Source: Hypericibacter sp049323455
Lineage (GTDB): Bacteria; Pseudomonadota; Alphaproteobacteria; Dongiales; Dongiaceae
DNA: 64,000 nucleotides
Direction: 5' to 3'
Assembly: GCA_049323455.1 (NCBI GenBank)
Contig: JBMONF010000038.1
Location: forward strand, 186,001 to 250,000
A program made the translations under genes and the position numbers. Positions within the stretch are counted from its first letter, which is position 1; the number at the start of each line of letters is the position of its first letter. A model generated the notes under the pieces. The model ran no database searches and was not told the origin of the DNA. It saw only the letters and a program-made list of their open reading frames with translations. Below are positions 55,768 through 64,000 of this stretch, piece after piece.

Positions 55768-57129
55768 CTAAGAGGCCCGCGCGGCGGCCGGCGCGGCGGC
55801 CTCGGCCAGCGGCAGATAAACCGTGAAGGTCGAGCCGATGCCCGGCGTGCTGTCGATCTCGAGCCGGCCGCGATGGCGGTTGACGATGTGCTTGACGATG
55901 GCGAGGCCTAAGCCGGTCCCGCCGATCTCGCGCGAGCGGGCCTTGTCGACCCGGTAGAACCGTTCGGTGAGCCGCGGGATATGCTCGCGCGCGATGCCTT
56001 CGCCCTCGTCGATCACGGCGACCGCAAGCGAGGGCCGGCCGCCCGAGCGCTTGCCCGGCAGCTCCAGGGGCTCTCGCCAGCAGGCGACGCGCACGGTCGT
56101 CCCCGGCCGCCCATATTTGATCGCGTTGTCGATCAGGTTCTGGAAGAGCTGGGTCAGCTCGTCGCGCTCGCCCTGCACGGCCGGCAGGCGAGCGAAGTCG
56201 GTATAGGCCTCGACCTCCGCGATCGGCGCTGGCGCGCCCAGCCTGATGGTCATGCGCCGCTCCGCGGCCTTGAGCGCCAGCGCGTCGGCGAGCCCGCCCA
56301 GGATGGGCCCGAGATCGGCTTCGCCCAAGGGCGGCCGATGCTCGTTGAGCTCGATGCGCGAGAGCGAGAGCAGGTCGGCGATGAGCCGGGCCATGCGCTG
56401 CGCTTGCTCCTGCATGATGGCGAGGAAGCGCTCGCGCGCTTCGGCATCGTCGCGCGCCGGGCCCTGCAGCGTCTCGATGAACCCGACCAGGCTGCTCAAG
56501 GGCGTGCGCAGCTCGTGGCTGACATTGGCGACGAAATCGGCGCGCATGCGGTCGGTTCGCTTGGCCGCGGTCATGTCCTGAAAGGCGATGAGCGCAAAGG
56601 GGCCCGCTCCATCGCCCGCGAGCGGCTCGACGCGGGCCTTGAGCACCCGCTCGACCGGCACCGGAAAGAGCAGCTCGATCTCCCGGCCGCCCTGACCGGC
56701 GAGCACGGCATCGACCGCGTCGATCAAGGCCGGATGGCGCACCATGGCGAGAAGATCGCGACCCGCGGCATTGCGGCCGAACTGGGTTTCGGCCGCGGCG
56801 TTGGCCTGCACCACGCGTCGTCCGCGGTCGATCAGGAGGATGGGATCGGGCAGCGCGCGCAGCACGCGGTCGGCCACGGCCGAGGGGCCGGCCGCCGCCA
56901 GCGCCGGACCGGAATTGGCGCCTTCTCCGGCGTCGAGCGCGGCCACGGCCCGGGCACTCCGGCCCCAAGGCGCCAACAACAGGACGAGCCCGATCAGCGT
57001 GGCGATGCCGCCGCCGATGGCCGGCCGAGGCGCCAGCCAGCCGCCCGCCACAAGCCCCAGCAGGACCAGGGCCGGCGGCAGAACCGCCAGCAAGATCAAG
57101 CGCCGGATGTCGCGCGGGCGAAGCTCCAT
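55768..57129 (-). CDS. phoR: Phosphate regulon sensor histidine kinase PhoR
   Basis: 453 aa. Two N-terminal membrane helices (LILLAVLPPALVLLGLVAGG and IGGGIATLIGLVLLLAPWG), a PAS domain (about 83-190), DHp with phosphoacceptor H205 in VSHELRTPLS, then HATPase with NLIDNAIKY, DEGEGI and GGTGLGLAI motifs. ATG 57129 has GAAGGAG 3 bases upstream. Sensor for PhoB; here it precedes the pst genes and is separated by a Pho-box promoter. Confidence 0.95.
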   Translation of the reverse strand: MELRPRDIRRLILLAVLPPALVLLGLVAGGWLAPRPAIGGGIATLIGLVLLLAPWGRSARAVAALDAGEGANSGPALAAAGPSAVADRVLRALPDPILLIDRGRRVVQANAAAETQFGRNAAGRDLLAMVRHPALIDAVDAVLAGQGGREIELLFPVPVERVLKARVEPLAGDGAGPFALIAFQDMTAAKRTDRMRADFVANVSHELRTPLSSLVGFIETLQGPARDDAEARERFLAIMQEQAQRMARLIADLLSLSRIELNEHRPPLGEADLGPILGGLADALALKAAERRMTIRLGAPAPIAEVEAYTDFARLPAVQGERDELTQLFQNLIDNAIKYGRPGTTVRVACWREPLELPGKRSGGRPSLAVAVIDEGEGIAREHIPRLTERFYRVDKARSREIGGTGLGLAIVKHIVNRHRGRLEIDSTPGIGSTFTVYLPLAEAAAPAAARAS

Positions 57130-57148
57130 GGACTCCTTCGAAAATCGA

Positions 57149-57169
57149 GGCCCCCGCCCAGCGGGGGCC
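57149..57169. other. Perfect 9-bp hairpin upstream of phoR
   Basis: GGCCCCCGC (57149-57157), loop CCA, GCGGGGGCC (57161-57169), in the short phoR/secreted-protein divergent gap, about 20 bp upstream of the phoR start. Could form in the leader RNA or act as DNA site. Confidence 0.45.
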
Positions 57170-57247
57170 GGTGGACGCTGTGCCGATCGGCGCGGCGCCC
57201 GGCCGGCCGGCCTAGTGTGGCCATCGCGGCGGATGTATAAAGGATTT

Positions 57248-58192
57248 ATGCGATCCGTGCGCGCCCCGATCTCCGCCCTTCTTTCTCGCGCTTCCGGCTT
57301 GCTTTTCATCGGCCTTGTCGCCCTTGGCACCATCCTGTTGCCGAGCGCCGAAGCTTCGGCCCAGACCAGCGGCGCCGGCGGCTCGCGCTATTCCGAGTGG
57401 CAGGGCGCGCCGCCGGCCGGCGGCGACATCCAGGGCTTCATCACCCAGCTCAAGGCGCTGGTGGACGAGGCGGAGCGGGGGCGCGCCGCGGATCCTCTTT
57501 TCCTGCAGGATCTGCGCGATCTGATCGCGTCCTACGAGAACCCGTTCTCGGCGCGGCTGTTCTACGACAATTTCCAGGACGGCAATTACACCAGCAATCC
57601 GGCCTGGAAGGTCACGGCGGGGCGCTGGAGCGTGGATATCCAGGGCGCCAACACGGGGCTCAGGAGCGCGATCACCCCGCCCGGTCAGCAGCCCGGTGCC
57701 ACCATCAAGCTCAGCGACGTGATCGGCGCCATCCTGCTGCCGCAGAACCTGCAGCCGCCCGACAGCTCGACCTATGCGTCGATCTATAGCCCGGTGAAGA
57801 TCAGCAACGCCTTCAAGCTTCGCCTCGAGCTCGTCTCGAAGGACCCGTTCGGCCGCCTGGACTGGGGCCCCTATCAGGGCTCGTCGGGCAATCTCGCCTA
57901 CCGCGTGACCTATTTCCCCAACGCCAGCCCCGGCCTGGCGCTCCAGCGCGTGACGCCGCAGGGCCAGTCGACGCTCGCGAGCTACAATCAGAAGCTCGCG
58001 CTCGAGGACGGCCGGGCGCATGTCATCGAGCTCACGCGCGACCGCGCCGGCGCCATGGCGGTGACGGTCGACGGCAAGGCGCTCCTGAACGCGACCGACC
58101 GGACCATCACGCAAGCCTTCGACGGCTTCCTGATCATCAACAGCGGCGGGCGCTATACGGTCCGCTCCGTCACCATCGACGGAACGAAGTAG
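57248..58192 (+). CDS. Secreted protein of unknown function
   Basis: 314 aa. Signal peptide about 1-38 (LLFIGLVALGTILLPSAEAS, cleavage near ASA-QT). Mature part: helix GGDIQGFITQLKALVDEAE, then a long beta-rich domain (about 95-314) with FYDNFQDGNYTSNPAWKVTA, NSGGRYTVRSVTIDG at the end, which resembles concanavalin A/laminin-G-like sandwich folds such as those of 3-keto-disaccharide hydrolase (DUF1080) relatives. No catalytic motif recognised. ATG 57248 with AAAGGA upstream. Divergent from phoR; regulation unknown. Confidence 0.7.
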   Translation: MRSVRAPISALLSRASGLLFIGLVALGTILLPSAEASAQTSGAGGSRYSEWQGAPPAGGDIQGFITQLKALVDEAERGRAADPLFLQDLRDLIASYENPFSARLFYDNFQDGNYTSNPAWKVTAGRWSVDIQGANTGLRSAITPPGQQPGATIKLSDVIGAILLPQNLQPPDSSTYASIYSPVKISNAFKLRLELVSKDPFGRLDWGPYQGSSGNLAYRVTYFPNASPGLALQRVTPQGQSTLASYNQKLALEDGRAHVIELTRDRAGAMAVTVDGKALLNATDRTITQAFDGFLIINSGGRYTVRSVTIDGTK

Positions 58193-58244
58193 GACGGCGG
58201 GCGCGATCTTGCGCTTCCCGGACAACTTTTCTCCGCGGACAGCC

Positions 58245-59072
58245 TCAGTCTCGCCGGTAGACGAACCAGTAGACCGCACCGACGAGGATGCCGCCGCCCA
58301 CGATGTTGCCGGCCGTTACGGGGATCAGGTTGGCGACGAGGCCGCTCCAGCCGATCGCGGCAAAGCCGTCCAGCGACAGTCCGGTCTCCTGCCAGAATGC
58401 GTTGGGCGCGCCGGCCAGGATCAGCTGGCCCAGCGGGATGATGTACATGTTGGCGACCGAATGCTCGAAGCCGGCGGCGACGAAGGCGGCGATCGGCAGC
58501 AGCAGCACCAGCACCCGATCGGCCGCGCCGCGGGCGCCGATCGCCAGCCATACCGCAAGACAGACCAGCACGTTGCACAGCACGCCGCGCATGAAGGCGG
58601 TCAGCGGCGCCAATCCTGCTTTGGCCTCGGCGAACTCGAGCGCCAGGACGCCGGCGCTGCCGCCGTCTAGGCGGTATTGCTCGGCCAGAAAAACCAGCAG
58701 CGCCGTGCCGACGGCGCCGATCGCGTTGCCGACATAGACGATGATCCAGGCGCGCAGCATCTCCTTGAGCCCGATCTTGCCGGCGACCCAGGCCATCACC
58801 ATGAGATTGTTGCCGGTGAAGAGCTCGGCACCGCCCAGCACCACCAGCACCAGGCCCAGCGCGAAGGCGAGCCCGCCCGCGAGCCTCACCAGCCCGAACG
58901 GCGCGGCATCGGAGGCGCCGGCCATGACAGTGGTGGAAAACATGGCGCCGAGCGCGATGAAGGCCCCGGCCAGCACGGCCAGCGTCAGCAGCTTGAGGAA
59001 GGGATAGCGCGTTTTCTCGGCGCCGAGCGCCTCGGCCCTTTCGGCGATTTCGGTCGGGAGGAGAGCGTCCAT
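58245..59072 (-). CDS. Formate/nitrite transporter (FNT) family channel
   Basis: 275 aa, six membrane helices. FNT signatures LFTGNNLMVMAW and GFEHSVANMYIIPLG with central pore histidine H204. FocA/NirC-type pentameric channel for formate, nitrite or related monovalent acids; the group is not decided by sequence. Follows maeB by 125 bp in the same direction. The long hydrophilic N-terminus (1-25) is usual. Confidence 0.9.
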   Translation of the reverse strand: MDALLPTEIAERAEALGAEKTRYPFLKLLTLAVLAGAFIALGAMFSTTVMAGASDAAPFGLVRLAGGLAFALGLVLVVLGGAELFTGNNLMVMAWVAGKIGLKEMLRAWIIVYVGNAIGAVGTALLVFLAEQYRLDGGSAGVLALEFAEAKAGLAPLTAFMRGVLCNVLVCLAVWLAIGARGAADRVLVLLLPIAAFVAAGFEHSVANMYIIPLGQLILAGAPNAFWQETGLSLDGFAAIGWSGLVANLIPVTAGNIVGGGILVGAVYWFVYRRD

Positions 59073-59197
59073 GGGCGGGGCCGGTGCGGGTTCAGGAAGC
59101 CGGTTCGCCGGAGAGGATCGCGCTCGGCCGAGCGCGCCAATCGCGCGCGGGCCGGCGAGCTCGCCGTGGCGCGAGCGCCGGTCCGGTCATGCCCGCC

Positions 59198-61459
59198 TCA
59201 GCGCACCGCCGCCAGGCCGGCCAGCGCCGCGGCCGTCAGCAGATCGGAGACCGTCGCGCCCGCCTGCACGATCTGCGCCGGCTTGGAGAGGCCCATCAGC
59301 ACCGGCCCGATCACCGTGCCGCCCAGCTGCTGCATGAGCTTGGCCGAGATGTTGGCCGAATGCAGCGCCGGCATGATCAGGATATTGGCCGGGCCTTTGA
59401 GCCGCGAGAACGGGTAGAGCCGGCGCATCAGCTCGAAATCGAGCGCCACGTCCGCCTGCATCTCGCCTTCATATTCGAAGTCCACGCGCCGGCGGTCGAG
59501 CACCTCGACCGCGTCGCGGATGCGCTCGGCCTTCTCGCGCCAGGGATTGCCGAAGTTCGAGAAGGAGAGCAGCGCCACGCGCGGCTCGTGGCCGATCCGG
59601 CGCGCCGCGGCCGCGCTCTGCACGGCGATGTCGGCGAGCTGCTCGGGCGTGGGCAGCTCGTGCACCGAGGTGTCGGCGATGAACACCGTGCGCCCGCGCG
59701 CGAACACGATCGAGAGGCCGAAGAGCTGCTCGCCGGGCTTCGGATCGATCACCCGCGTCACGTCGCCGAGCGCGTCGTAGAAGCTGCGGGTGATGCCCGT
59801 CACCATCGCGTCGGCATCGCCCTCGACCACCATGCAGGCGGCGAACACGTTGCGGTCCTGGTTCACGAGGCGCTGGCAGTCGCGGAACAGCAGGCCGTGG
59901 CGCTGCATGCGCCGATAGAGGAAATCGGCATATTGCGCGTTGCGGCCGGAAAGACGCGCGTTGTGGATCTCCACGCCGTCGGCCTCGCCGAGCCCGGCAT
60001 TGCGCATGGTCTCGTGGATGCGCTCCTCGCGCCCGATCAGGACCGGCGTGCCGTAGCCCGCGTTGCGGAAGGCCAGTGCGGCGCGGATCACGCGCTCCTC
60101 CTCGCCCTCGGCGAACACGACGCGCCGCGGATTGGCGCGCAGCTGCTCGAAGATGAGATGCAAGCCCGCCGCGGTCGGGTCGAGCCGCGCCGAAAGCTCG
60201 GATTCGTAGGCCTTCATGTCGATGATGGGCCGGCGCGCCACACCGCTGTCCATGGCGGCGCGCGCCACCGCGGCCGGCACGGTCGCGATCAGGCGCGGGT
60301 CGAACGGCACGGGGATGATGTAGTCGGGACCGTAGCGCAGGCGCCTTCCGGCATAGGCGGCGTCGACCTCGTCCGGCACGTCCTCGCGCGCCAGCTCGGC
60401 CAACGCCCGGGCGGCCGCGATCTTCATCGGCTCGTTGATGGTCGAGGCGCGCACGTCGAGCGCGCCGCGGAAGATGTAGGGGAAGCCCAGCACGTTGTTG
60501 ACCTGGTTGGGATAGTCGGAACGGCCGGTGGCCACGATCGCGTCCGCGCGCACCGCCCGGACCTCCTCGGGCGTGATCTCGGGATCGGGATTGGCCATGG
60601 CGAAGATGATGGGCTTGGCCGCCATGGACTTGGCCATCTCGCCGGTCACGGCACCCTTGACCGAAAGGCCGAAGAACACGTCCGCACCCTTGATCGCCTC
60701 CTCGAGCGTGCGCAGCTTGGTCCTGGCCGCGTGGGCGGACTTCCACTGGTTCATCCCCTTCTCGCGGCCCTGATAGATCACGCCCGCCGTGTCGCACATG
60801 ACGACGTTGTCGTGCGGCACGCCCATCGACTTGATGAGCTCGACGCAGGCGATGGCGGCGGCCCCCGCGCCGTTCACGACCATGCGAATGTCCTTGAAGC
60901 TCCGTCCCGTCAGATCGAGCGCGTTGATGAGGCCCGCGGCGGCGATGATGGCGGTGCCGTGCTGGTCGTCATGGAAGACGGGGATGTCCATGAGCTCGCG
61001 CAGGCGCTGCTCGATGACGAAGCACTCCGGCGCCTTGATGTCCTCGAGATTGATGCCGCCGAAGGAGGCGCCGAGATAGCGCACGCAGTTGACGAACGCG
61101 TCGACGTCGCGGGTATCGACCTCGAGGTCGAGCGCGTCGATGTCGGCGAAGCGCTTGAAGAGGACGGCCTTGCCCTCCATCACCGGCTTGGAGGCGAGTG
61201 CCCCCAGATCGCCCAGCCCCAGCACGGCGGTGCCGTTCGAGACCACCGCCACCAGGTTGCCCTTGGCGGTGTAATCGTAGGCGGTGGTGGGGTCGTCGTG
61301 GATCCTGAGGCAGGGGAAGGCGACGCCAGGAGAGTAGGCAAGGGAGAGATCGCGCTGGGTCGTCAAGGGCTTGGTTGGCTGGATCGCGATCTTGCCGGGG
61401 CGGCCGCTCGCATGGAGCAGCAGCGCCTCCTGCTCGGTGATCGATGGTCGTGGGCTCAA
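59198..61459 (-). CDS. maeB: NADP-dependent malic enzyme with phosphotransacetylase-like domain
   Basis: 753 aa. N-terminal malic enzyme (SLAYSPGVAFPCL, GDLGALASKPVMEGKA, FHDDQHGTAII, VVNGAGAAAIACVEL) and C-terminal phosphotransacetylase-like domain (about 430-753: VFAEGEEERVIRAA, MVTGITRSFYDALGDV). Decarboxylates malate to pyruvate; the fused domain is regulatory (acetyl-CoA sensing) in known MaeB. TTG start at 61459 with AGGAGG upstream at 10 bases. Confidence 0.96.
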   Translation of the reverse strand: MSPRPSITEQEALLLHASGRPGKIAIQPTKPLTTQRDLSLAYSPGVAFPCLRIHDDPTTAYDYTAKGNLVAVVSNGTAVLGLGDLGALASKPVMEGKAVLFKRFADIDALDLEVDTRDVDAFVNCVRYLGASFGGINLEDIKAPECFVIEQRLRELMDIPVFHDDQHGTAIIAAAGLINALDLTGRSFKDIRMVVNGAGAAAIACVELIKSMGVPHDNVVMCDTAGVIYQGREKGMNQWKSAHAARTKLRTLEEAIKGADVFFGLSVKGAVTGEMAKSMAAKPIIFAMANPDPEITPEEVRAVRADAIVATGRSDYPNQVNNVLGFPYIFRGALDVRASTINEPMKIAAARALAELAREDVPDEVDAAYAGRRLRYGPDYIIPVPFDPRLIATVPAAVARAAMDSGVARRPIIDMKAYESELSARLDPTAAGLHLIFEQLRANPRRVVFAEGEEERVIRAALAFRNAGYGTPVLIGREERIHETMRNAGLGEADGVEIHNARLSGRNAQYADFLYRRMQRHGLLFRDCQRLVNQDRNVFAACMVVEGDADAMVTGITRSFYDALGDVTRVIDPKPGEQLFGLSIVFARGRTVFIADTSVHELPTPEQLADIAVQSAAAARRIGHEPRVALLSFSNFGNPWREKAERIRDAVEVLDRRRVDFEYEGEMQADVALDFELMRRLYPFSRLKGPANILIMPALHSANISAKLMQQLGGTVIGPVLMGLSKPAQIVQAGATVSDLLTAAALAGLAAVR

Positions 61460-61693
61460 GGCCGTGCCGCCTCCTCTTCGGGGAAATGCTTTGTTTGCTT
61501 ACAGGCTTGCACGTTTATTGGTCGCTTGCCTAGTCGTCCGACCTGGGGGCGCGGAGCGGGCGCCTGGGGCGCCCGAAAGGCTGGCTGGCTGCCGCGGGAA
61601 CGGCGTGTTTCATCGGCGCTGGAAATCGCCGCCGCAGAAGACTGACGGCCTATCGGGCGATGGCCCCCGAAAGGGACGGCTTCGATCGCCGCC

Positions 61694-63079
61694 TCAATCG
61701 AGCCAGGAGAGCAGCATGCCCGCCACCGTCAGGCCCATGACGGCGGTGGCCGCCCAGCCGGCGATGCGCAGCGACAGGGGCAGTGCCAGCCGGCCCATGA
61801 TCTTGGGGTTCGAGGCCATGACCATCATCACGGCCATGAGCGGCGGCGCCAGCACGCCATTGACGACCGCAGCCCAGTAGAGCGCGCGGATCGGGTCGAG
61901 CGGCGCCGCGTTCAAGGCGACGCCCAGAAGCGTCGCTACCGCGATCGTGCCGTAGAACGCCTTGGCCTCGGTCGGTCGGCGGGCGAGCCCGACCGGCCAG
62001 CGGCAGGCCTCGCCCAGCGCGTAGGCCGCCGAGCCCGCCAGCACCGGCACCGCCAGCAGGCCCGTGCCGACGATCCCGGCCGCGAACAGCGCCGAGGTCA
62101 GAGGACCGGCGATCGGGCGCAGCGCTTCGGCGGCTTCGGCCGAGCTTGCGATCGCGGTGATGCCGTGCGCATGCAGCGTGGCGGCCGAGGTGACCATGAT
62201 GAAGAGCGCGATCAGGTTGGCGAAGCCCATGCCGGTCAGGGTATCGAGCCGGATGCGCTTGAGCTCGGCATCGGCCCGAACGCGCGAGATCGCCAGCGGC
62301 TTCACCCGGTACCGGCTGCGCAGCTCCTCCACCTCCTGCGAGGACTGCCAGAAGAAGAGATAGGGGCTGATGGTCGTGCCCAAGAGCGCCACCAGCGCGG
62401 TGATCTGCTGGGGGCCGAATTCCAGCCTCGGCATGAAGGTGCCGGCGAAGGCGTCGCGCCAGGAGACCTGGGCCGCGAACATCGCCGCGACATAGGCCAG
62501 CAGCGACAGGCTCAGCCACTTCAGCACGGCGGCATAGCGGGCATAGCTGCAGAAGATCTGCAGCAGGATGCAAAGCAGACCGAAGCCCAGCGCATAGAGC
62601 GGCACCGGACCGCCGATCAGCAGGCTGAGCGCGCTGCCCATGGCGCCGATGTCGGCGCCGAGATTGACGATGTTGGCGGCGAGAAGGAGCGCCACCACGA
62701 AGCGCAGCAGGCCCGGCGAGTAGTATCGGCGGATGTTGGCGGCGATGCCGCGCCCGGTGACGCAGCCGATGCGCGCGCTCACCTCCTGGATCGCAGCCAT
62801 CAGCGGGTAGCTGAGCAGGACCGCCCAGCCCATGGCGTAGCCGAACTGGGCGCCGACCTGGCTGTAGGTGGCGATGCCGCTCGGATCGTCGTCGGAGGCG
62901 CCGGTGACGAGGCCCGGCCCCAGCACGCGCATGAGCCGGCGCGCCGGGCTCGCCGGCCGGGGCGCGTCGGCTATCGCGGAGACGGCGACGGCCGCTTCGG
63001 CGCGCAGTTCCGCGCCTGCAGCCTCGGCGCCGGCAATGACGGGAACACGGCGGCTCCCGAACAGGCTGAGAAATTCCAT
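61694..63079 (-). CDS. NRAMP-related divalent metal transporter with DPSG in place of DPGN
   Basis: 461 aa, about 11 membrane helices of the LeuT-like NRAMP fold. The canonical first-helix metal site DPGN is replaced by DDDPSGIATYSQ (D65-P66-S67-G68), and the sixth-helix MPH motif by GTTISPYLFFWQ (about 234-245). NRAMP-related proteins lacking these ligands transport Mg2+ in characterised cases, so Mg2+ uptake is possible, with Mn2+ an alternative. ATG 63079 with AAGGG ribosome site; a stable hairpin precedes it. The long hydrophilic N-terminus (1-50) is Ala-rich. Confidence 0.87.
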   Translation of the reverse strand: MEFLSLFGSRRVPVIAGAEAAGAELRAEAAVAVSAIADAPRPASPARRLMRVLGPGLVTGASDDDPSGIATYSQVGAQFGYAMGWAVLLSYPLMAAIQEVSARIGCVTGRGIAANIRRYYSPGLLRFVVALLLAANIVNLGADIGAMGSALSLLIGGPVPLYALGFGLLCILLQIFCSYARYAAVLKWLSLSLLAYVAAMFAAQVSWRDAFAGTFMPRLEFGPQQITALVALLGTTISPYLFFWQSSQEVEELRSRYRVKPLAISRVRADAELKRIRLDTLTGMGFANLIALFIMVTSAATLHAHGITAIASSAEAAEALRPIAGPLTSALFAAGIVGTGLLAVPVLAGSAAYALGEACRWPVGLARRPTEAKAFYGTIAVATLLGVALNAAPLDPIRALYWAAVVNGVLAPPLMAVMMVMASNPKIMGRLALPLSLRIAGWAATAVMGLTVAGMLLSWLD

Positions 63080-63094
63080 GATCCACCCTTCTCG

Positions 63095-63310
63095 GCCGTC
63101 CCGCTCCGGCGGGACGGCGCGACCTTCGGGCGGATCCCGTCAGTCGACCGTCACCGTCGGCGCCAAGCGGCCGCGGCTCGCGTTCCGTCTAGGTCGACTG
63201 GGACTGTCCATCTCTCGACTGTCCGGTTGTGGCGACGATGCCTGGCGGCGAGGCGCGCAGGAGGCGCGGGCCCTCGGCAGGCGGGTCTTACCTAAGCGGC
63301 GACGATGCGG
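63095..63310 (-). promoter_or_regulatory. Structured leader of the NRAMP-related gene
   Basis: A perfect 10-bp stem GCCGTCCCGC / GCGGGACGGC (63095-63104 with 63109-63118) lies just upstream of the ribosome site. Further upstream on the minus strand is TTAGGTAAG (about 63288-63296), similar to the TTAGGTGAGG opening of M-box magnesium riboswitches, then several GC-rich stems. The 304-bp gap to pyrE has no other gene. Whether this is a real riboswitch cannot be decided by eye. Confidence 0.4.
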
Positions 63311-63383
63311 GTGTCAACCGCGCCGAGCGAGATGATGCGAATTTCATCTTCGCTTCGCGGCGATCCCCTCGGCCGTCCGCATC

Positions 63384-63953
63384 TCAGAGAAAATCGTTGC
63401 GATCGAAGAGGGCGACGAGCTCGATCCCTTCCTTGGCGAAGGCGGCCTCGGCGCCCTCGAGCCGGTCGACGATGGTGACGACCTTCTTGACCTTGGCGCC
63501 GCGCTCGCGCACGGCCGCCACCGCCTTCAAGGAGGAGCCGCCCGTCGTGGTCACGTCCTCCAGCACCACGACATCGGCGCCGTCGCGGAACTGGCCGTCG
63601 ACCAGCTTGTTGGTGCCGTGGCCCTTGGGCTCCTTCCTCACGAAGAAGCCCTTCACCGGCCGGCCGGTTCCCGCGCTCTTGATGCAGACCGCGGTGGCGA
63701 TCGGCACGGCCCCCAGCTCGAGCCCGCCCACATATTCGGGCCGGTCCTCGCCCAGCGCGTCCAGGATCAGCTCGCCCACGAGCGAGGCGCCCTCCGGATC
63801 GAACAGGGTCTTCTTCATGTCGAAGAAGAGGCTGCTCTTGGCGCCCGAGGCGAGCGTGAAATCGCCGCCCTGAAGCAGCGATTCGCGTTTGATGATCGCC
63901 TTGAGCCGGTCGAGAGCGGCCGCCTTCTCCGGCCGCCGGCGGGCAAGCGCCAT
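63384..63953 (-). CDS. pyrE: Orotate phosphoribosyltransferase
   Basis: 189 aa. Type I PRTase with the PRPP loop VVVLEDVTTTGGSS and the flexible loop VRKEPKGHGTNK. Converts orotate and PRPP to OMP in pyrimidine synthesis. ATG 63953 with GGAGG 10 bases upstream. The upstream neighbour lies outside the window. Confidence 0.95.
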   Translation of the reverse strand: MALARRRPEKAAALDRLKAIIKRESLLQGGDFTLASGAKSSLFFDMKKTLFDPEGASLVGELILDALGEDRPEYVGGLELGAVPIATAVCIKSAGTGRPVKGFFVRKEPKGHGTNKLVDGQFRDGADVVVLEDVTTTGGSSLKAVAAVRERGAKVKKVVTIVDRLEGAEAAFAKEGIELVALFDRNDFL

Positions 63954-64000
63954 GGGGGTTGATCCTCCGGGAAATCCGCGCCACAAACCGCAAGGGGAAG

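Noticed and set aside
59084..61645. 853-codon open frame antisense to maeB
   Set aside because: Composition (His/Arg/Gly/Ala-rich) is typical of antisense shadow; maeB on the other strand is unambiguous.
63288..63296. TTAGGTAAG taken as proof of an M-box riboswitch
   Set aside because: Only the opening motif is visible; the conserved P2/P4/P5 elements could not be matched by eye, so it is kept as a hypothesis only.

Overview
This 64-kb window is a chromosomal segment of a high-GC alphaproteobacterium, most likely of Rhodospirillales type. The evidence is dense coding with very GC-rich third codon positions, the gene order hemW-rdgB-rph / hrcA-grpE with dnaK-dnaJ-dapB close by, an alphaproteobacterial-type sigma-32 promoter in front of dnaK, and the lpoA-like / rsmI / yraN / gshB cluster. 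I cannot name the genus. I see no rRNA, tRNA, CRISPR, prophage or transposase gene.

Region by region. 1-3.96 kb: the 5' part of comM (running off the left edge), a TPR glycosyltransferase and a DgcZ-like diguanylate cyclase. 4.2-12.7 kb (minus strand): a polyamine block consisting of an ABC transporter (potA, potB, potC), two nearly identical substrate-binding proteins, a nitrilase-family amidohydrolase and two HDAC-fold acetylpolyamine amidohydrolases. A T-tailed terminator separates transporter genes from catabolic genes. 12.9-18 kb: an EamA permease, then a dimethylglycine-dehydrogenase-like flavoprotein followed by a non-pyrrolysine MttB-family methyltransferase, pointing to methylated-amine (betaine) catabolism. 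18-32 kb: housekeeping block (gshB, SirB1-like, BON lipoprotein, yraN, rsmI, LpoA-like lipoprotein, TTC38-like TPR protein, GcvA-type regulator, hemW, rdgB, rph, hrcA, grpE). 32-34 kb: a higBA toxin-antitoxin pair with a perfect 34-bp operator, and a DUF1848 protein. 34-39.8 kb: dnaK, dnaJ, a second toxin-antitoxin pair, dapB and an SDR. 39.9-48.9 kb: DUF2244, nth, a lipoprotein, a CysZ/EI24 membrane protein, a PfkB sugar/adenosine kinase, typA, an AmpG-like transporter, a macro-domain protein and a secreted protein. 49.3-57.1 kb (minus): a complete phosphate regulon, phoR-pstS-pstC-pstA-pstB-phoU-phoB, with a clear Pho box in front of pstS. 57.2-64 kb: a secreted protein of unknown function, a formate/nitrite-family channel, maeB, an NRAMP-related metal transporter and pyrE.

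The most distinctive non-coding content is a family of interspersed hairpin repeats. Three copies of a ~135-bp element, two copies of a two-hairpin element and several simpler paired-hairpin (REPIN-like) copies sit in intergenic gaps, and two of them appear to supply the stop codon of the neighbouring gene. Other structured sites are a long AT-rich hairpin between dnaK and dnaJ, a perfect palindrome touching the mttB ribosome binding site, mutually exclusive stems over the start of the TTC38-like gene, and a structured leader before the NRAMP-related gene. The best candidates for new biology are the polyamine operon with its mosaic pair of binding proteins, the macro-domain protein lacking the usual catalytic Asp, and the structured leaders.
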